A stretch of DNA of 64,000 bases from CBDCUW01 sp965222745 (GCA_965222745.1 CBDCUW010000005.1:2418001-2482000), one strand, 5' to 3'. Counted from the stretch's first letter, positions 24,251-33,775 are shown. Notes: generated by a model from the letters alone, not told the origin. Translations and numbers: made by a program.

Positions 24251-25930
24251 ATGAATCAGCCACTGAACAAATACAGCAGCAAAATCACTCAACCCAAGAG
24301 CCAGGGTGCTTCCCAAGCGATGCTCTATGCCACCGGCATGACCGCGGAAGACATGAACAAGGCTCAGGTCGGTATTGCCAGTGTTTGGTACGAAGGCAAC
24401 AGCTGCAACATGCACCTGCTGGACCTGGCGGCCGAGGTCAAAAAGGGGGTCGCCGAGGCAGGACTGGTCGGCATGCGGTTCAACACCATCGGCGTCAGCG
24501 ACGGCATTTCGATGGGCACCGAAGGGATGAGCTACAGCCTGCAGAGCCGAGACCTGATCGCCGATTCCATCGAGACGATCATGGCCGCCCAATGGTACGA
24601 CGGACTGATCACCCTGCCCGGTTGCGACAAAAACATGCCGGGTTGTCTGATCGCCATGGGCAGACTCAACCGTCCCGCGATCATGGTCTACGGTGGTACG
24701 ATTCGCCCCGGCAGTTTCCGAGACGAAAAACTGGATATCGTCAGCGCCTTTCAGTGCTACGGCCAATTCATCGCCGGCCAAATCAGCGAGGAAGAAAGGC
24801 AGGAGATCGTCAAGCGAAGTTGTCCCGGCGCGGGCGCTTGCGGAGGCATGTACACCGCCAACACCATGGCCACGGCGATCGAGGCACTTGGCATGTCGTT
24901 GCCTTATTCGGCCAGTATCCCCGCCGAGGATCCGGACAAGATTGATGAATGCCATCGAGCCGGAAAGGCGATCCTTGAATTGCTCCAAGCCGACATCAAG
25001 CCGCGCGACATCATGACTCGCACCGCTTTCGAAAACGCGATGGTCACGGTGATGGCACTGGGCGGCAGTACCAACGCCGTGCTGCACTTGATCGCGATGG
25101 CCCGCGCCGTCGACGTCCAACTAACCATTGAGGATTTCCAGTCGGTCAGCGACCGTATTCCCTATCTGGCTGACCTGAAACCGAGCGGCAAATTCGTCCA
25201 GGAGGATCTTCATTCGATCGGCGGCACACCAGCGGTGATGAAGTACTTGCTTGAAAACGGATTGATGGATGGTTCATGCCTGACCGTGACCGGAAAAACG
25301 CTCGCCGAAAATCTCGAATCCGTCCCTGGTTTGAAAGAAGGGCAAACGATCGTTCATCCAATCGATCAACCGATCAAGTCGTCTGGCCACATTCGTATCT
25401 TGCGAGGATCGCTGGCACCCGAAGGCGCCGTTGCCAAAATCACCGGTAAAGAAGGACTCAAGTTCACCGGCCCGGCGCGCGTTTTCGACAGCGAGGAGGA
25501 TATGCTTGCGGCGCTGGAACAGCAGCAGATTCAGAAGGGGGACGTGGTCGTCATTCGCTACGAAGGTCCCAAGGGCGGTCCCGGCATGCCCGAGATGCTC
25601 ACCCCCACCAGCGCCATCATGGGCGCCGGATTGGGCGCCGACGTCGCGATGCTGACTGATGGCCGGTTCAGCGGTGGCAGCCACGGGTTCATCGTTGGCC
25701 ATATCACCCCCGAAGCCCAAGTGGGAGGCCCACTAGGATTGCTCCAAGATGGCGACGTTGTCACGATCGACGCCGAATCCAACCGGCTGGATGTCGATCT
25801 GTCCGAAGACGAACTCGCCCAACGCAAAGACGCCTGGGTCGCCCCGCCGCTGAAAGCAACCAAGGGAACGCTTTACAAATACATCAAGAATGTCAAAAGC
25901 GCCAGTGAAGGCTGCGTGACCGATGAATAG
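24251..25930 (+). CDS. ilvD: Dihydroxy-acid dehydratase
   Basis: A 559-residue Fe-S enzyme dehydrating 2,3-dihydroxy-isovalerate and -methylvalerate in valine, isoleucine and leucine synthesis. Cluster and metal signatures: GNSCNMHL near residue 50, LPGCDKNMPGC near 122-132, and CPGAGACGGMYTANTM near 195-210. The C-terminal barrel shows YEGPKGGPGMPEML and DGRFSGGSHGFIVGH. Normal length, single gene, divergent from the DUF1080 gene with 162 bp between them; no other ilv or leu genes in the window. Confidence 0.97.
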   Translation: MNQPLNKYSSKITQPKSQGASQAMLYATGMTAEDMNKAQVGIASVWYEGNSCNMHLLDLAAEVKKGVAEAGLVGMRFNTIGVSDGISMGTEGMSYSLQSRDLIADSIETIMAAQWYDGLITLPGCDKNMPGCLIAMGRLNRPAIMVYGGTIRPGSFRDEKLDIVSAFQCYGQFIAGQISEEERQEIVKRSCPGAGACGGMYTANTMATAIEALGMSLPYSASIPAEDPDKIDECHRAGKAILELLQADIKPRDIMTRTAFENAMVTVMALGGSTNAVLHLIAMARAVDVQLTIEDFQSVSDRIPYLADLKPSGKFVQEDLHSIGGTPAVMKYLLENGLMDGSCLTVTGKTLAENLESVPGLKEGQTIVHPIDQPIKSSGHIRILRGSLAPEGAVAKITGKEGLKFTGPARVFDSEEDMLAALEQQQIQKGDVVVIRYEGPKGGPGMPEMLTPTSAIMGAGLGADVAMLTDGRFSGGSHGFIVGHITPEAQVGGPLGLLQDGDVVTIDAESNRLDVDLSEDELAQRKDAWVAPPLKATKGTLYKYIKNVKSASEGCVTDE

Positions 25931-25962
25931 GAAGCTCTCCCGAAGGACGGGTGAAGGGAATA

Positions 25963-26913
25963 CTACCTCACCTCCTTGAAACCTTCCTCGATGAACTTCT
26001 TGATTTCAACATCGTTCCGCAGCCTGACCCCTCTCAGCTCCTGCATGGGAAGCCAGGCCACCTGCAAATCGTAAGACTTTCGACCGATCGTCAACTTCGA
26101 TTGGCCTTCGACAGGACGGACAAGGCCGATCGATCCAACGATTTGAACGGGTCGTAACTTTCCTTGCACTTCTTCCCAAAGCAACGTCTGCTCCATCACC
26201 ATTCGGGACGGCCCATTGAGCGCTCGATCGAGACGAAGGTAGGTAGGATTCAAATCGGGCAACGCCAAATCCCATCGCCAAACATCGGTATGGTTCGGCC
26301 CCCTCACTTCCTTCAACAGACATTTCAGGCCCTGTTCGCTACCGACAACCTCAGCCTCGGACGAATCGGCATAAATTCGACCCTTGAGCTTTAGGAATTC
26401 GCCTCGATTGTCAATGGTCGAAGGAAACTTGAAAATTCCCCAATAGGCTGGATGCGGAAACCGGATCGGTGCAGTCGCCTCGTCAAACGACGAGGCGAAA
26501 ACGGTTCGGACCGAGTTGGAGGCGCTCGTCGTCGTGACGGCCCTGTCTCGAACAACGGTACTATACAAGTGCAATGTTTTCGTCTCCTTGCGAAGATTCT
26601 CCCTCCGAAGTTCAATCGCAATGGCACAGAACTTGTCTGCCTTCGACCTCACAAATCGAAATCGACGAGATTCGGTCTCCGTCAACCCTTCTGGGTAAAC
26701 ACTGGAAGCCGTGAATTCGCCAACCAGGTTGAACGGATCGAGACTCGCACCGAGCGCAATCGCGGCTTCCAAAGAACTGACGAAGTCATCCTCCTTCGAA
26801 GGTCCGCTGCTCGCCTCCTTGGTCAGCTCGGTTGCATCTTCTGCATTCGTCCCGGTAACTCCCCAAATTAGAACTGTCAAAACAAGCAATAGTCGCGTGG
26901 CGATCAGATGCAT
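25963..26913 (-). CDS. Exported hypothetical protein, last gene of DUF1573 operon
   Basis: Unrecognised; 316 residues from the ATG at 26913. A signal peptide is visible (MHLIATRLLLVLTVLIWGVTGTNA). The mature part is a mixed-charge soluble domain with alternating strands (EFLKLKGRIYADSSEAEVVG, RMVMEQTLLWEEVQGKLRP, YDLQVAWLPMQELRGVRLR) ending in helix EIKKFIEEGFKEV. No enzyme motif or lipobox. The frame is open to 27006, but the ATG that begins the signal peptide is the natural start. It follows the ten-cysteine secreted protein by 58 bp. Could be a planctomycete-specific periplasmic protein. Confidence 0.7.
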   Translation of the reverse strand: MHLIATRLLLVLTVLIWGVTGTNAEDATELTKEASSGPSKEDDFVSSLEAAIALGASLDPFNLVGEFTASSVYPEGLTETESRRFRFVRSKADKFCAIAIELRRENLRKETKTLHLYSTVVRDRAVTTTSASNSVRTVFASSFDEATAPIRFPHPAYWGIFKFPSTIDNRGEFLKLKGRIYADSSEAEVVGSEQGLKCLLKEVRGPNHTDVWRWDLALPDLNPTYLRLDRALNGPSRMVMEQTLLWEEVQGKLRPVQIVGSIGLVRPVEGQSKLTIGRKSYDLQVAWLPMQELRGVRLRNDVEIKKFIEEGFKEVR

Positions 26914-26971
26914 GAGCAAGAACCCCAGTGAAACAAGCGAAAACAAATACCATACGTCGGCGGCGCCAAAT

Positions 26972-27400
26972 CTACGGGCATACATCGCCACTTGGAACTC
27001 GGCCACGAATCTTCAAACCAAAATCGACCCAGCTCCCGTCCCCAACACAGTGCCCATAGACGCAATCTTCGTTGCTGAGGCACACTTCGGACTGGTAGCA
27101 GTAAATTCCCGGCGGCGACGTCTCCTCGTAGGACTCGTAACCGTAGTTGGGATTGGTGTAGACCCAATCGAGAAAATCATACTTGTGCCGCACGCCCGAT
27201 ACCGCGTTGCAGTACAGATATCCGCCCGCTGACAAACATGGGATCTCACTACACTCATCCGGATCATCCCCCATGGCTTCATAGCAGCTCATCACGCTCC
27301 CGAAATAGCAGTCGCCATGAGACTTGCCGGCCTCAACGAAACCGACCAACAGGCAGACGAGAACAAACGCACAACATGAAAAGCGTGAAGAACAAATCAT
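26972..27400 (-). CDS. Secreted ten-cysteine protein
   Basis: A 142-residue protein with signal peptide MICSSRFSCCAFVLVCLLVGFVEA. The mature chain of about 118 residues holds ten Cys (five possible disulfides): C-x6-C near its start, DECSEIPC, LYC, IYC, then C-x5-C-x4-C and a final C-P. Aromatic residues and Gly are frequent (NPNYGYESYEE). No family recognised. Start ATG 27400 overlaps the DUF1573 gene's stop by ATGA, so the two are translationally coupled and probably act together outside the cytoplasm. It could be a toxin-like, adhesive or matrix peptide; nothing in the sequence decides. Confidence 0.75.
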   Translation of the reverse strand: MICSSRFSCCAFVLVCLLVGFVEAGKSHGDCYFGSVMSCYEAMGDDPDECSEIPCLSAGGYLYCNAVSGVRHKYDFLDWVYTNPNYGYESYEETSPPGIYCYQSEVCLSNEDCVYGHCVGDGSWVDFGLKIRGRVPSGDVCP

Positions 27401-28437
27401 TGGATTCCCCAGAAAGTGCAAGGAATGGAGACGTTCACGGTTTGTGTTGCCAGCTCAATCGCCAACTCGACATTCGTCGGCCGATTCTTTTCATTTCCCG
27501 ATTCATTAGCGGCTTTCACCGTATCGACCGGTAACTCAATCAGAAAACGCTGAGCTACCCCCGATGTTGGCTGCGATTCACAGCGATAGGTTTTCCCGGC
27601 AACCTTGGCGGCGATCCTGCCAATCGAAATGTCTTCAGCAGGCAGAACATAGAACACGCCTTGAAACTTCTCTTTTTTCTCGTCGAGCCGCAGCCTGACA
27701 AACTTCGGAAAGATCCTTACCGGATCCGCGCCCTCAATGATCACTCGGCAAGCCGACTTCGCGCCGGTCACTAGGTGCAACATTTGGACCTGACAATAAT
27801 AAGGCGGTGATTCTTCGGACTCTGGCGCGACGCTGACCGCAAGCTTTTTACGATCCGGCGTGAGCGAATATTCGACAGCTCCGGGAAACCCATCGGTCAA
27901 AATCCTGATGTCCTTGCTCTGAACCTCAGGTCCGATCACCGCGGGCAATTCGAATTCGATCTGGCTTTGGCGGTCCCACTGAACCATCGCAATTTGGGTC
28001 GCGAAACCAGCATGCATGTGGTAGCCGTAAAGAAACCGCATCTCAAACGCAGCGCGGGGACCGTTCATGAAATAGACGTTGCCGCCCGCTTTCACTCCAG
28101 GAGGAACGGGAGCCGTTTGCAACGAGAATGAAAAGTCCAACCCGTCCCCCGGGGCGATCCTACCCTTTTTCGGCTTCAGCTTCGTACAACTGCACGAGGC
28201 TCGTACGGAATCGAACTCGATTTCCTTTGTCGTCGCATTGAGCAGCCGAAGGGATAGGCCGATTTGTTTCCCCGCTTCGACCGCCCCCAGGTCAACCTTC
28301 ACCACGGGGCCGCCTGAAAACTCGCTCGTAACGATCGAGGCGAGAATCGGCTCTCGATCATCCGCTATCGCTGAACTGCAAAGAGAGAAGCCAACTGCGC
28401 AGAACACAAACATGCGCATAACGCTACATCGGTTCAT
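27397..28437 (-). CDS. Exported DUF1573-type protein
   Basis: A 346-residue protein with signal peptide MNRCSVMRMFVFCAVGFSLCSSAIA. Residues 40-115 match the DUF1573 (Ig/ASPM-like) pattern: VKVDLGAVEAGKQIGLSLRLLNAT, EIEFDSVRASCSCTKLKPKKGRIAPGDGLDFSFSL, with the paired cysteines SCSC. The remainder is further beta-rich sequence with Cys near 225 and 290. The family is common in planctomycetes and Bacteroidetes and lacks a defined biochemical role. First gene of a three-gene operon of exported proteins; the promoter presumably lies in the AT-rich region just upstream. Confidence 0.8.
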   Translation of the reverse strand: MNRCSVMRMFVFCAVGFSLCSSAIADDREPILASIVTSEFSGGPVVKVDLGAVEAGKQIGLSLRLLNATTKEIEFDSVRASCSCTKLKPKKGRIAPGDGLDFSFSLQTAPVPPGVKAGGNVYFMNGPRAAFEMRFLYGYHMHAGFATQIAMVQWDRQSQIEFELPAVIGPEVQSKDIRILTDGFPGAVEYSLTPDRKKLAVSVAPESEESPPYYCQVQMLHLVTGAKSACRVIIEGADPVRIFPKFVRLRLDEKKEKFQGVFYVLPAEDISIGRIAAKVAGKTYRCESQPTSGVAQRFLIELPVDTVKAANESGNEKNRPTNVELAIELATQTVNVSIPCTFWGIQ

Positions 28438-28909
28438 CTTATCGCCCCTCGCCCGGAACCACGTGCCTGATCCGTGCTCAGAATCTGCCTTTTAATCGCC
28501 ACATAAATATCAATCATTTATATGAACTAGTTTCAGGATAATATCGGTAGTATGTGCCATGTCAATCAGAAAATATCTCCCCTGCCTGCTTTTCACCAAA
28601 AAGTTGATGGCCCTGAGCAAGCTGCGTCGACTGCGAAGTTGATGCAGACATTCGACCTTAAAAATATAAAATCATATAAGGGTGTACATGTTGCTAATTG
28701 ATTAGATGCATTTCAATCTGTGGTTCTTCATGGAATTTAGCTGCAAATCAAAAGCGTCCAACGAACCGACGCTCAGGCGAGTGCAAGCACGCGAATCGGA
28801 TTGTTTGTGCATCGGCTAGTCCTGTGTCAGCCGGACCTCCTTCTTACGCACCGAAGGTCCAGCACTTTGGCCCGAAGAACGAAGCCGGTGACAACGCGGA
28901 CGGTGGCTG
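28438..28909. other. AT-rich intergenic region, no gene
   Basis: No supportable ORF. 28500-28740 is clearly AT-rich against the window (runs such as TTAAAAATATAAAATCATATAA near 28658-28679), the most AT-rich stretch noticed. It lies upstream of the DUF1573 operon (minus strand) and after the GltS gene's stop, so it probably holds that operon's promoter. A short GGACC / GGTCC inverted repeat sits near 28832-28860. Confidence 0.5.
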
Positions 28910-30328
28910 TCAAACGATCCTTTCGGCGCTGCGGTTCCAGCGAAAGGCTGCATACAACATCGCCGTCACGATGGCGGCGATGGTTAGCCCCGTCAGTGCA
29001 ATCGGAACTCGTTCGAGCAGCAGCAGCGGCAGTGCTACCGTGATCATCCCGCCGCCAATGAACGGTGACGAAAGGGGTGCAGCGAGCGCATAGTCTTCGG
29101 CGGCGCCCGATTCGAGTTCCGGATCGACGACGCGCAGAAGTACAAATCCGGTCGCCGTCGTTCCCGTCGACATGCCATAGTTGATCAATCCAAGCTGAAA
29201 CCAATATCGGCGAGGTAATACCCAACGGGCAAGCAACAGCAAACAGATTCCTGACCAGATGGCGCCGCACACAAACAGAATCGAAAACGGCACAATCAAA
29301 CTGGCAACCGCGGCCAGGTTCAAAGACGCGATCGCGGCGACGACCAACACATCCATCGCCGTCGCGGTCAGCCGGTTGATCGTTTCGCGATCGACGGCCC
29401 GCTCCTGACCAAACGCCCGCAAGATTCGGCGCACGATCAATCCGCCAAAGAGTGCGTATATGAACAGCGGAAAATCGAGCACCTTGGCGGCGGACAAGCG
29501 ATCGGAAAGAACCTGCCCGGCAGCGGCCGACGGTTGGCCCGCCGATCGCCAGATGTCGATCGCCGATGCCAATGACGCGACAGCCGCATGCATCGCCATG
29601 CCAACACCAACGGCAAGAACCAACCAGACAATCTGCAACAGCAGCGGGTCGATCGTTTCGCTGCCGACTTTTGCGAAACCGATCGGCGGTTCGTTTTGCG
29701 ATTTTTCAAGGTTGTTAGCCCGCAATGAGGATTCGGTGGGACGAACCCAGCCGCGGCGCACACCGATGTTGATCCAGAGAATCCCACTGACCACACCGTA
29801 AACCAGGCCTGCTGTCGCCATCAACGTGCCCAGGTCCAGCCCGCTGTCAAAGTTGATTCCTTCGCTGGCGTAGACCTTACCCATCGCGGCCGCCGTGGCA
29901 TGACCGCCGGCAAATCCGGTTTCAATCAACATGCCCAGCGAGTTGGGTACGTCATAAAAGGGCTGAATCAACAACCAAGTCGCAAGCAACCCGATCGCGG
30001 TTTGTCCAAGCACGATGATCCACACCATCAAACCTTGCCTGCCCACTTCGCTAATGCTGTCCTTGACCGGTTGCGGCTTTCTTTCCAACAACATTCCCGC
30101 AAAGACAACCGCGATCAAAAACCCCGGCCAACTGCGCAGCGTCGAAGTCAGGGTGGCCAGTGATGACTGCAACGACTCCGAGCCAAGACTTCCCAACTGC
30201 ACCACGGCCAAACCAAGTAGCCCGGCAATGACCGAAGCGGGAATGTACAACCATCCGAACAGGCGAAAGCGAAGACGCAGGGCGACACCGACCAACAGCA
30301 ACACGGCAACGAAGAGGATGGCCGGCAT
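28910..30328 (-). CDS. Sodium/glutamate symporter family (GltS/ESS) protein
   Basis: A 472-residue inner-membrane carrier with about twelve hydrophobic segments. The ESS-type motifs are TGFAGGHATAAAMG (near residue 138) and its counterpart LINYGMSTGTTATGFVLLRVVDPE (near 385), the two inverted re-entrant repeats of GltS carriers. A hydrophilic loop near residues 195-220 separates the halves. It lies 50 bp after fliO on the same strand, where fliP would stand in a canonical flagellar operon. Substrate is uncertain: glutamate is the family reference, but the homologue is longer than E. coli GltS (about 400 aa). Confidence 0.88.
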   Translation of the reverse strand: MPAILFVAVLLLVGVALRLRFRLFGWLYIPASVIAGLLGLAVVQLGSLGSESLQSSLATLTSTLRSWPGFLIAVVFAGMLLERKPQPVKDSISEVGRQGLMVWIIVLGQTAIGLLATWLLIQPFYDVPNSLGMLIETGFAGGHATAAAMGKVYASEGINFDSGLDLGTLMATAGLVYGVVSGILWINIGVRRGWVRPTESSLRANNLEKSQNEPPIGFAKVGSETIDPLLLQIVWLVLAVGVGMAMHAAVASLASAIDIWRSAGQPSAAAGQVLSDRLSAAKVLDFPLFIYALFGGLIVRRILRAFGQERAVDRETINRLTATAMDVLVVAAIASLNLAAVASLIVPFSILFVCGAIWSGICLLLLARWVLPRRYWFQLGLINYGMSTGTTATGFVLLRVVDPELESGAAEDYALAAPLSSPFIGGGMITVALPLLLLERVPIALTGLTIAAIVTAMLYAAFRWNRSAERIV

Positions 30329-30378
30329 CGGTTCGGATCGCGGGACGGGTAGCGAAGGGTGGGTGACAGGCTGGCAGC

Positions 30379-31077
30379 CTATCCTACTTGTGCGAAGAGC
30401 CGCGAACGCTTTTGAGGAACTTTTTTCGGCTGGCCTCCGACAAAACCGTCCGCCGCCGGTTCTTGCTCGATCGATTTCAGGGTGGAGGCGAACGATTGGG
30501 TTGATTCACCCAGGCAACTGGCCGTCAAACGACGTACTTCTTCGGCATCGGTGATTTCAGTAAGAGGGTAAACACCTGTCGCCGACTGAGCGAAAACAAC
30601 AATTCGGTTGCCGCATCGCAACATCGAGACGGAGGTGCGAGGATCGATCGATGTGCTGCCCAGACTCTGTAGCACCTCGCCGGGAAGCGCACCGCGATGA
30701 ATCCCCTTGGAGCCGAACTTTCGAGTCATCCATACCAGAGCCGCGAACAACCCCAATACCACGGCCAGGCTGGAAGTGACCGTCACCGCTGGTCCTGCGA
30801 TCGACGGACCGCCCGTTTGACGGCCGGCGTTTTCTTTCCCCAGCGAATCGTCGGCCAACAGACTGGGAAAGCCTTGATCGACCGCTGCGGGGATCGTGCT
30901 GGACGTATCCGTCGGTGAATCCAGCGTGGTTGGCTGCGCGGTCCACTTTTTGGGCTGCGCGTCTGCGGCGTCGAATCCCTGTGCCGCCAAACTGGACGTA
31001 AGCAGCAACGTTCCCACCACTGCCAAACAACCGGCCCTGCAACGGTCTTGCACGTTCGTTTGAATGTGCCTGCTCAT
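30379..31077 (-). CDS. fliO: Flagellar biosynthesis protein FliO-like
   Basis: A 232-residue membrane protein with a signal-anchor near residues 15-33 and a second hydrophobic segment (VTVTSSLAVVLGLFAALVWM, near 98-117) followed by the FliO core: RGALPGEVLQSLGSTSIDPRTSVSMLRCGNRIVVFAQS. FliO assists FliP assembly in the flagellar export gate. Start ATG 31077 overlaps the fliN stop by ATGA. The long region between the two hydrophobic stretches is low-complexity. FliO is poorly conserved, and the call rests on the core and on operon position. Confidence 0.82.
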   Translation of the reverse strand: MSRHIQTNVQDRCRAGCLAVVGTLLLTSSLAAQGFDAADAQPKKWTAQPTTLDSPTDTSSTIPAAVDQGFPSLLADDSLGKENAGRQTGGPSIAGPAVTVTSSLAVVLGLFAALVWMTRKFGSKGIHRGALPGEVLQSLGSTSIDPRTSVSMLRCGNRIVVFAQSATGVYPLTEITDAEEVRRLTASCLGESTQSFASTLKSIEQEPAADGFVGGQPKKVPQKRSRLFAQVG

Positions 31078-31565
31078 GCGCCAACGAGTTCCGTAACGCG
31101 GATGCAAAAATTGTCGTTCATCACCAACACTTCCCCACGTGCGATCAAGCGTCCATTGACAAAGACGTCCACGGGGTCGCCGGCAAGTTTATCGAGTGCC
31201 ACGACCGATCCGCCGCGAAGCTGAAGGACTTCCTCCAGGCGCATTTCCGTGCGGCCCAGTTCGATCCGCAGGTCCATTTCGACTTCGCCCAGCAAGTCGA
31301 TCGGTTGACGTTCTTCACTAGTGGCTTGGGGCGTCAGATCACCAAAGCTGTAAGGCTCCGGCTGGGAGTCCGCCGAAACTTCTTCGCCGGCAGCTTGTTC
31401 CAGCGACTCGGTGGCCTGATCAAGGAGTTTTTCGATATCGTCGGTATCCAGATGCACTTCTTCATCTGGCTTGGCAGACGAACCATCACCGGCTGCGCCG
31501 ACAGCAGCCTTTTCGGCATCAGGGGCGTCGGGTGGTTGGGTCGTTTCGTCAGGCGAATCGGCCAC
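31074..31565 (-). CDS. fliN: Flagellar motor switch protein FliN
   Basis: A 163-residue protein with a disordered acidic N-terminus (residues 1-75) and the SpoA/FliN domain at the C-terminus: GEVEMDLRIELGRTEMRLEEVLQLRGGSVVALDKLAGDPVDVFVNGRLIARGEV, then NFCIRVTEL. FliN forms the lower C-ring ring that binds the export apparatus and switch signals. The frame is open to a GTG at 31598, but the GTG at 31565 has AAGGAAGG nine bases upstream and is preferred. No fliM accompanies it here. Confidence 0.92.
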   Translation of the reverse strand: MADSPDETTQPPDAPDAEKAAVGAAGDGSSAKPDEEVHLDTDDIEKLLDQATESLEQAAGEEVSADSQPEPYSFGDLTPQATSEERQPIDLLGEVEMDLRIELGRTEMRLEEVLQLRGGSVVALDKLAGDPVDVFVNGRLIARGEVLVMNDNFCIRVTELVGA

Positions 31566-31618
31566 GGCGAAAGTCCTTCCTTGGACCTGGGGTTTCACAC
31601 GCGAGTTTCACGTGCGGA

Positions 31619-32176
31619 TCACTCTTCGTTCAGCTGGTAGCTGTTGAAGCCGATGCCCAACAGCAGATCTTCGTCCAACAAGTGGTTACATTTCGTCAAA
31701 ATGCGTCGTTCCAGCAACCCCAATTGATTCTCTTTCAGCTCGGCCAGTTCGCTATTTCGAATCTTCATTCGGATCGCGTGCCGCAATCGGCCTTCTTTGG
31801 CAGCGTATTCGGCCTTCATTTTTTCCATGCTTTTCTTGCGAACGAGCCCATAGAGATCGATTTCGACTCGAAAAGTCCGCTCAGTGTCGATGGGACTGAA
31901 CGTTTCGCCGTAGATTCCCAACTTGAATTCTTCGACCTTGTTTTCGTCCGAGGCCTGTTCTTCGGCAGCCTCCTCGCCCTCCTGAACCGACTTGATCAAC
32001 TTGGCTTCGGCAAGCGCACTGACCTCTTCGGCGCTGGGAACCAGGAAAAAGAACATTGCTGTTTCCAGCAATACGACGACGGCAACGAACGCAATGATCA
32101 GCGTGCGACCGTTACCCGGCTGGGACTCTTGCAGCTCATCGTCGATTTCTGGTTGTTTTTCGTTTTCATCGGCCAT
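31619..32176 (-). CDS. fliL: Flagellar basal-body-associated protein FliL
   Basis: A 185-residue single-pass protein: acidic cytosolic N-terminus, membrane segment near residues 25-47, acidic periplasmic linker, then a FliL-like domain (LGIYGETFSPIDTERTFRVEIDLYGLV). The C-terminal half is longer and more helical than in enteric FliL, and similarity is modest. FliL associates with the stator and raises torque. Start ATG 32176 has AGGGAG eight bases upstream. It follows motB by one base, consistent with one operon. Confidence 0.8.
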   Translation of the reverse strand: MADENEKQPEIDDELQESQPGNGRTLIIAFVAVVVLLETAMFFFLVPSAEEVSALAEAKLIKSVQEGEEAAEEQASDENKVEEFKLGIYGETFSPIDTERTFRVEIDLYGLVRKKSMEKMKAEYAAKEGRLRHAIRMKIRNSELAELKENQLGLLERRILTKCNHLLDEDLLLGIGFNSYQLNEE

Positions 32177-32177
32177 A

Positions 32178-32951
32178 TCAATTCTCCCTGGTCACGTCGG
32201 AGGCGGGAATGGTTTCGGAGTTTCGTTCTTTGGCGGTTCCCCGCAGGTCTTCGACTGTTTCATCCAGCAGAAAAACTTCGACTCGTGGATTGCGGGCGAC
32301 AGCGGTGCCGCGTCCGGTACGGCTCATCGGTTCACTCTCGGCGGCCGAGGAGACGCGAAACCGCGAGGCTCTAAGTCCTTCGCGTTCTACCAGAATGTTG
32401 CGGACGGCTGCGGCTCGACGGAAACCGAGCATCACCGCCTCGTCCGTCCCTTTGGTACGAGCGGCGAACTCGGCCGAAACATGCCCGCGAACTTCGATCT
32501 TTTGTGGTTTGCCGCGAAGCTGCTGGGCAACACTTTTCAGCACCTTGTCGGCGGCCGAGTTGATTTCGTTCGAACCAAGCTCGAAGAACACAACGCTGCC
32601 GACCGCCGTCAATTGTCCGGGGCGTACGATCCGCACCATCGACTCTTCCCCGACGGGTGCTTTTTCCGGCACACCTCCCTTGGCAGTATCTTTCTTCTTG
32701 GCCCGGCCAGTAGTAGAGAGCACACTGAACTCAGTACTGCGCGGCCGCGAATCGCCCGGCGTGAGCGCTTCCAAGGTTCGCGCATAACCAAATTGACGCT
32801 GCATCGAATCGACCAGCGCCTGGTAGGTTTCTTCTTCCTTGATCTCGCTAAGCGACACCAACATGATGAAGAAGGTCAGCAACAGACTCATCATGTCGCC
32901 GAACGTGACAACCCATTCGGGGATGCCTGCTTTTTCTGGTTCGTCGTCCAT
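32178..32951 (-). CDS. motB: Flagellar stator protein MotB
   Basis: A 257-residue protein. The single membrane helix VVTFGDMMSLLLTFFIMLVSL carries the proton- or sodium-binding Asp (Asp19, in FGDMM). The periplasmic part contains an OmpA-like peptidoglycan-binding domain near residues 115-230 (VVFFELGSNEINSAADKVLKSVA, IEVRGHVSAEF, RNPRVEVFLLD). With MotA it forms the stator. Start ATG 32951. The C-terminal tail after residue 232 is extra polar sequence. Confidence 0.92.
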   Translation of the reverse strand: MDDEPEKAGIPEWVVTFGDMMSLLLTFFIMLVSLSEIKEEETYQALVDSMQRQFGYARTLEALTPGDSRPRSTEFSVLSTTGRAKKKDTAKGGVPEKAPVGEESMVRIVRPGQLTAVGSVVFFELGSNEINSAADKVLKSVAQQLRGKPQKIEVRGHVSAEFAARTKGTDEAVMLGFRRAAAVRNILVEREGLRASRFRVSSAAESEPMSRTGRGTAVARNPRVEVFLLDETVEDLRGTAKERNSETIPASDVTREN

Positions 32952-32995
32952 TGCTTCAAGCTGGTTGGAAAGGAAATCTTGTTCGTTGGGCCGGG

Positions 32996-33757
32996 CTACT
33001 CGGCATCACGCATTTTGGGCGGCAGGAAGGTACGCAGTTTTTGGTCGATCGCTCGCGGGCTTTCTCCCGACTGGATCGCCATCACGCCGCGAATCGCGAT
33101 TTCCAGACTGACCATTTCGTTGCGGCTGATCAGCCCCAACTTTTCGGCAAATGGCGAAAAGAACACGTTGGCAACAATCGCTCCGTAAAGCGTGGTGATC
33201 AGTGCCACCGCCATCCCGGCGCCGATTCCCGACGGGTCGCTCATGTCTTGAAGCATCATGATCAGCCCCATCAGGGTTCCGATCATGCCGTAGGCGGGAG
33301 CGAATCGGCCCATCTGGTCCATGATGCTCTTGCCTTCGCGATGGCGACTTTGGATCGCTTCGACTTCCGTGCGAAGCACTTCCTCGACCACTTCCGGTGT
33401 ACTGCCGTCGACAGCCATCTGGATTCCCGTTCGGACCAGCGGGTTTTCGATGTCGCCAACCTTGGATTCGAGTGCCAACAACCCGTCGCGCCGCGCCGTT
33501 TCGGCCAATTCAACAATCTGCTTGATCAATCCCAGTCGGTCTTCGCTCTTGTTCAACAACACTTTCAGCGCGATCACCGGCGACTTCAACATGCTGCTGA
33601 GCGGAAAGCAGATCAGCGCAGCCGCCGTTGCACCGCCCACCACGACCAACATCGAAGGAATGTCGATGAACGCGGTGAACGGAGCGCTGCCCAGTGCGAT
33701 CGATGCCAGGATCAGCCCGACCGCGAGTATCAGTCCGATAAGACTGGCGATATCCAT
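32996..33757 (-). CDS. motA: Flagellar stator protein MotA (PomA-like)
   Basis: A 253-residue protein with four membrane segments (near 4-24, 32-52, 147-170 and 180-203). Signatures are DIPSMLVVVGGATAAALICFPL at the N-terminus and FAPAYGMIGTLMGLIMM, which carries the conserved stator Pro. The cytoplasmic loop between residues 60 and 145 has the charged torque-generating region (ETARRDGLLALESKV). The motif spacing resembles sodium-type PomA as much as MotA, so the coupling ion is not certain. It precedes motB by 44 bp and follows flbD by 18 bp. Confidence 0.94.
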   Translation of the reverse strand: MDIASLIGLILAVGLILASIALGSAPFTAFIDIPSMLVVVGGATAAALICFPLSSMLKSPVIALKVLLNKSEDRLGLIKQIVELAETARRDGLLALESKVGDIENPLVRTGIQMAVDGSTPEVVEEVLRTEVEAIQSRHREGKSIMDQMGRFAPAYGMIGTLMGLIMMLQDMSDPSGIGAGMAVALITTLYGAIVANVFFSPFAEKLGLISRNEMVSLEIAIRGVMAIQSGESPRAIDQKLRTFLPPKMRDAE

Positions 33758-33775
33758 GTTGTCATTCTCAGGCTG

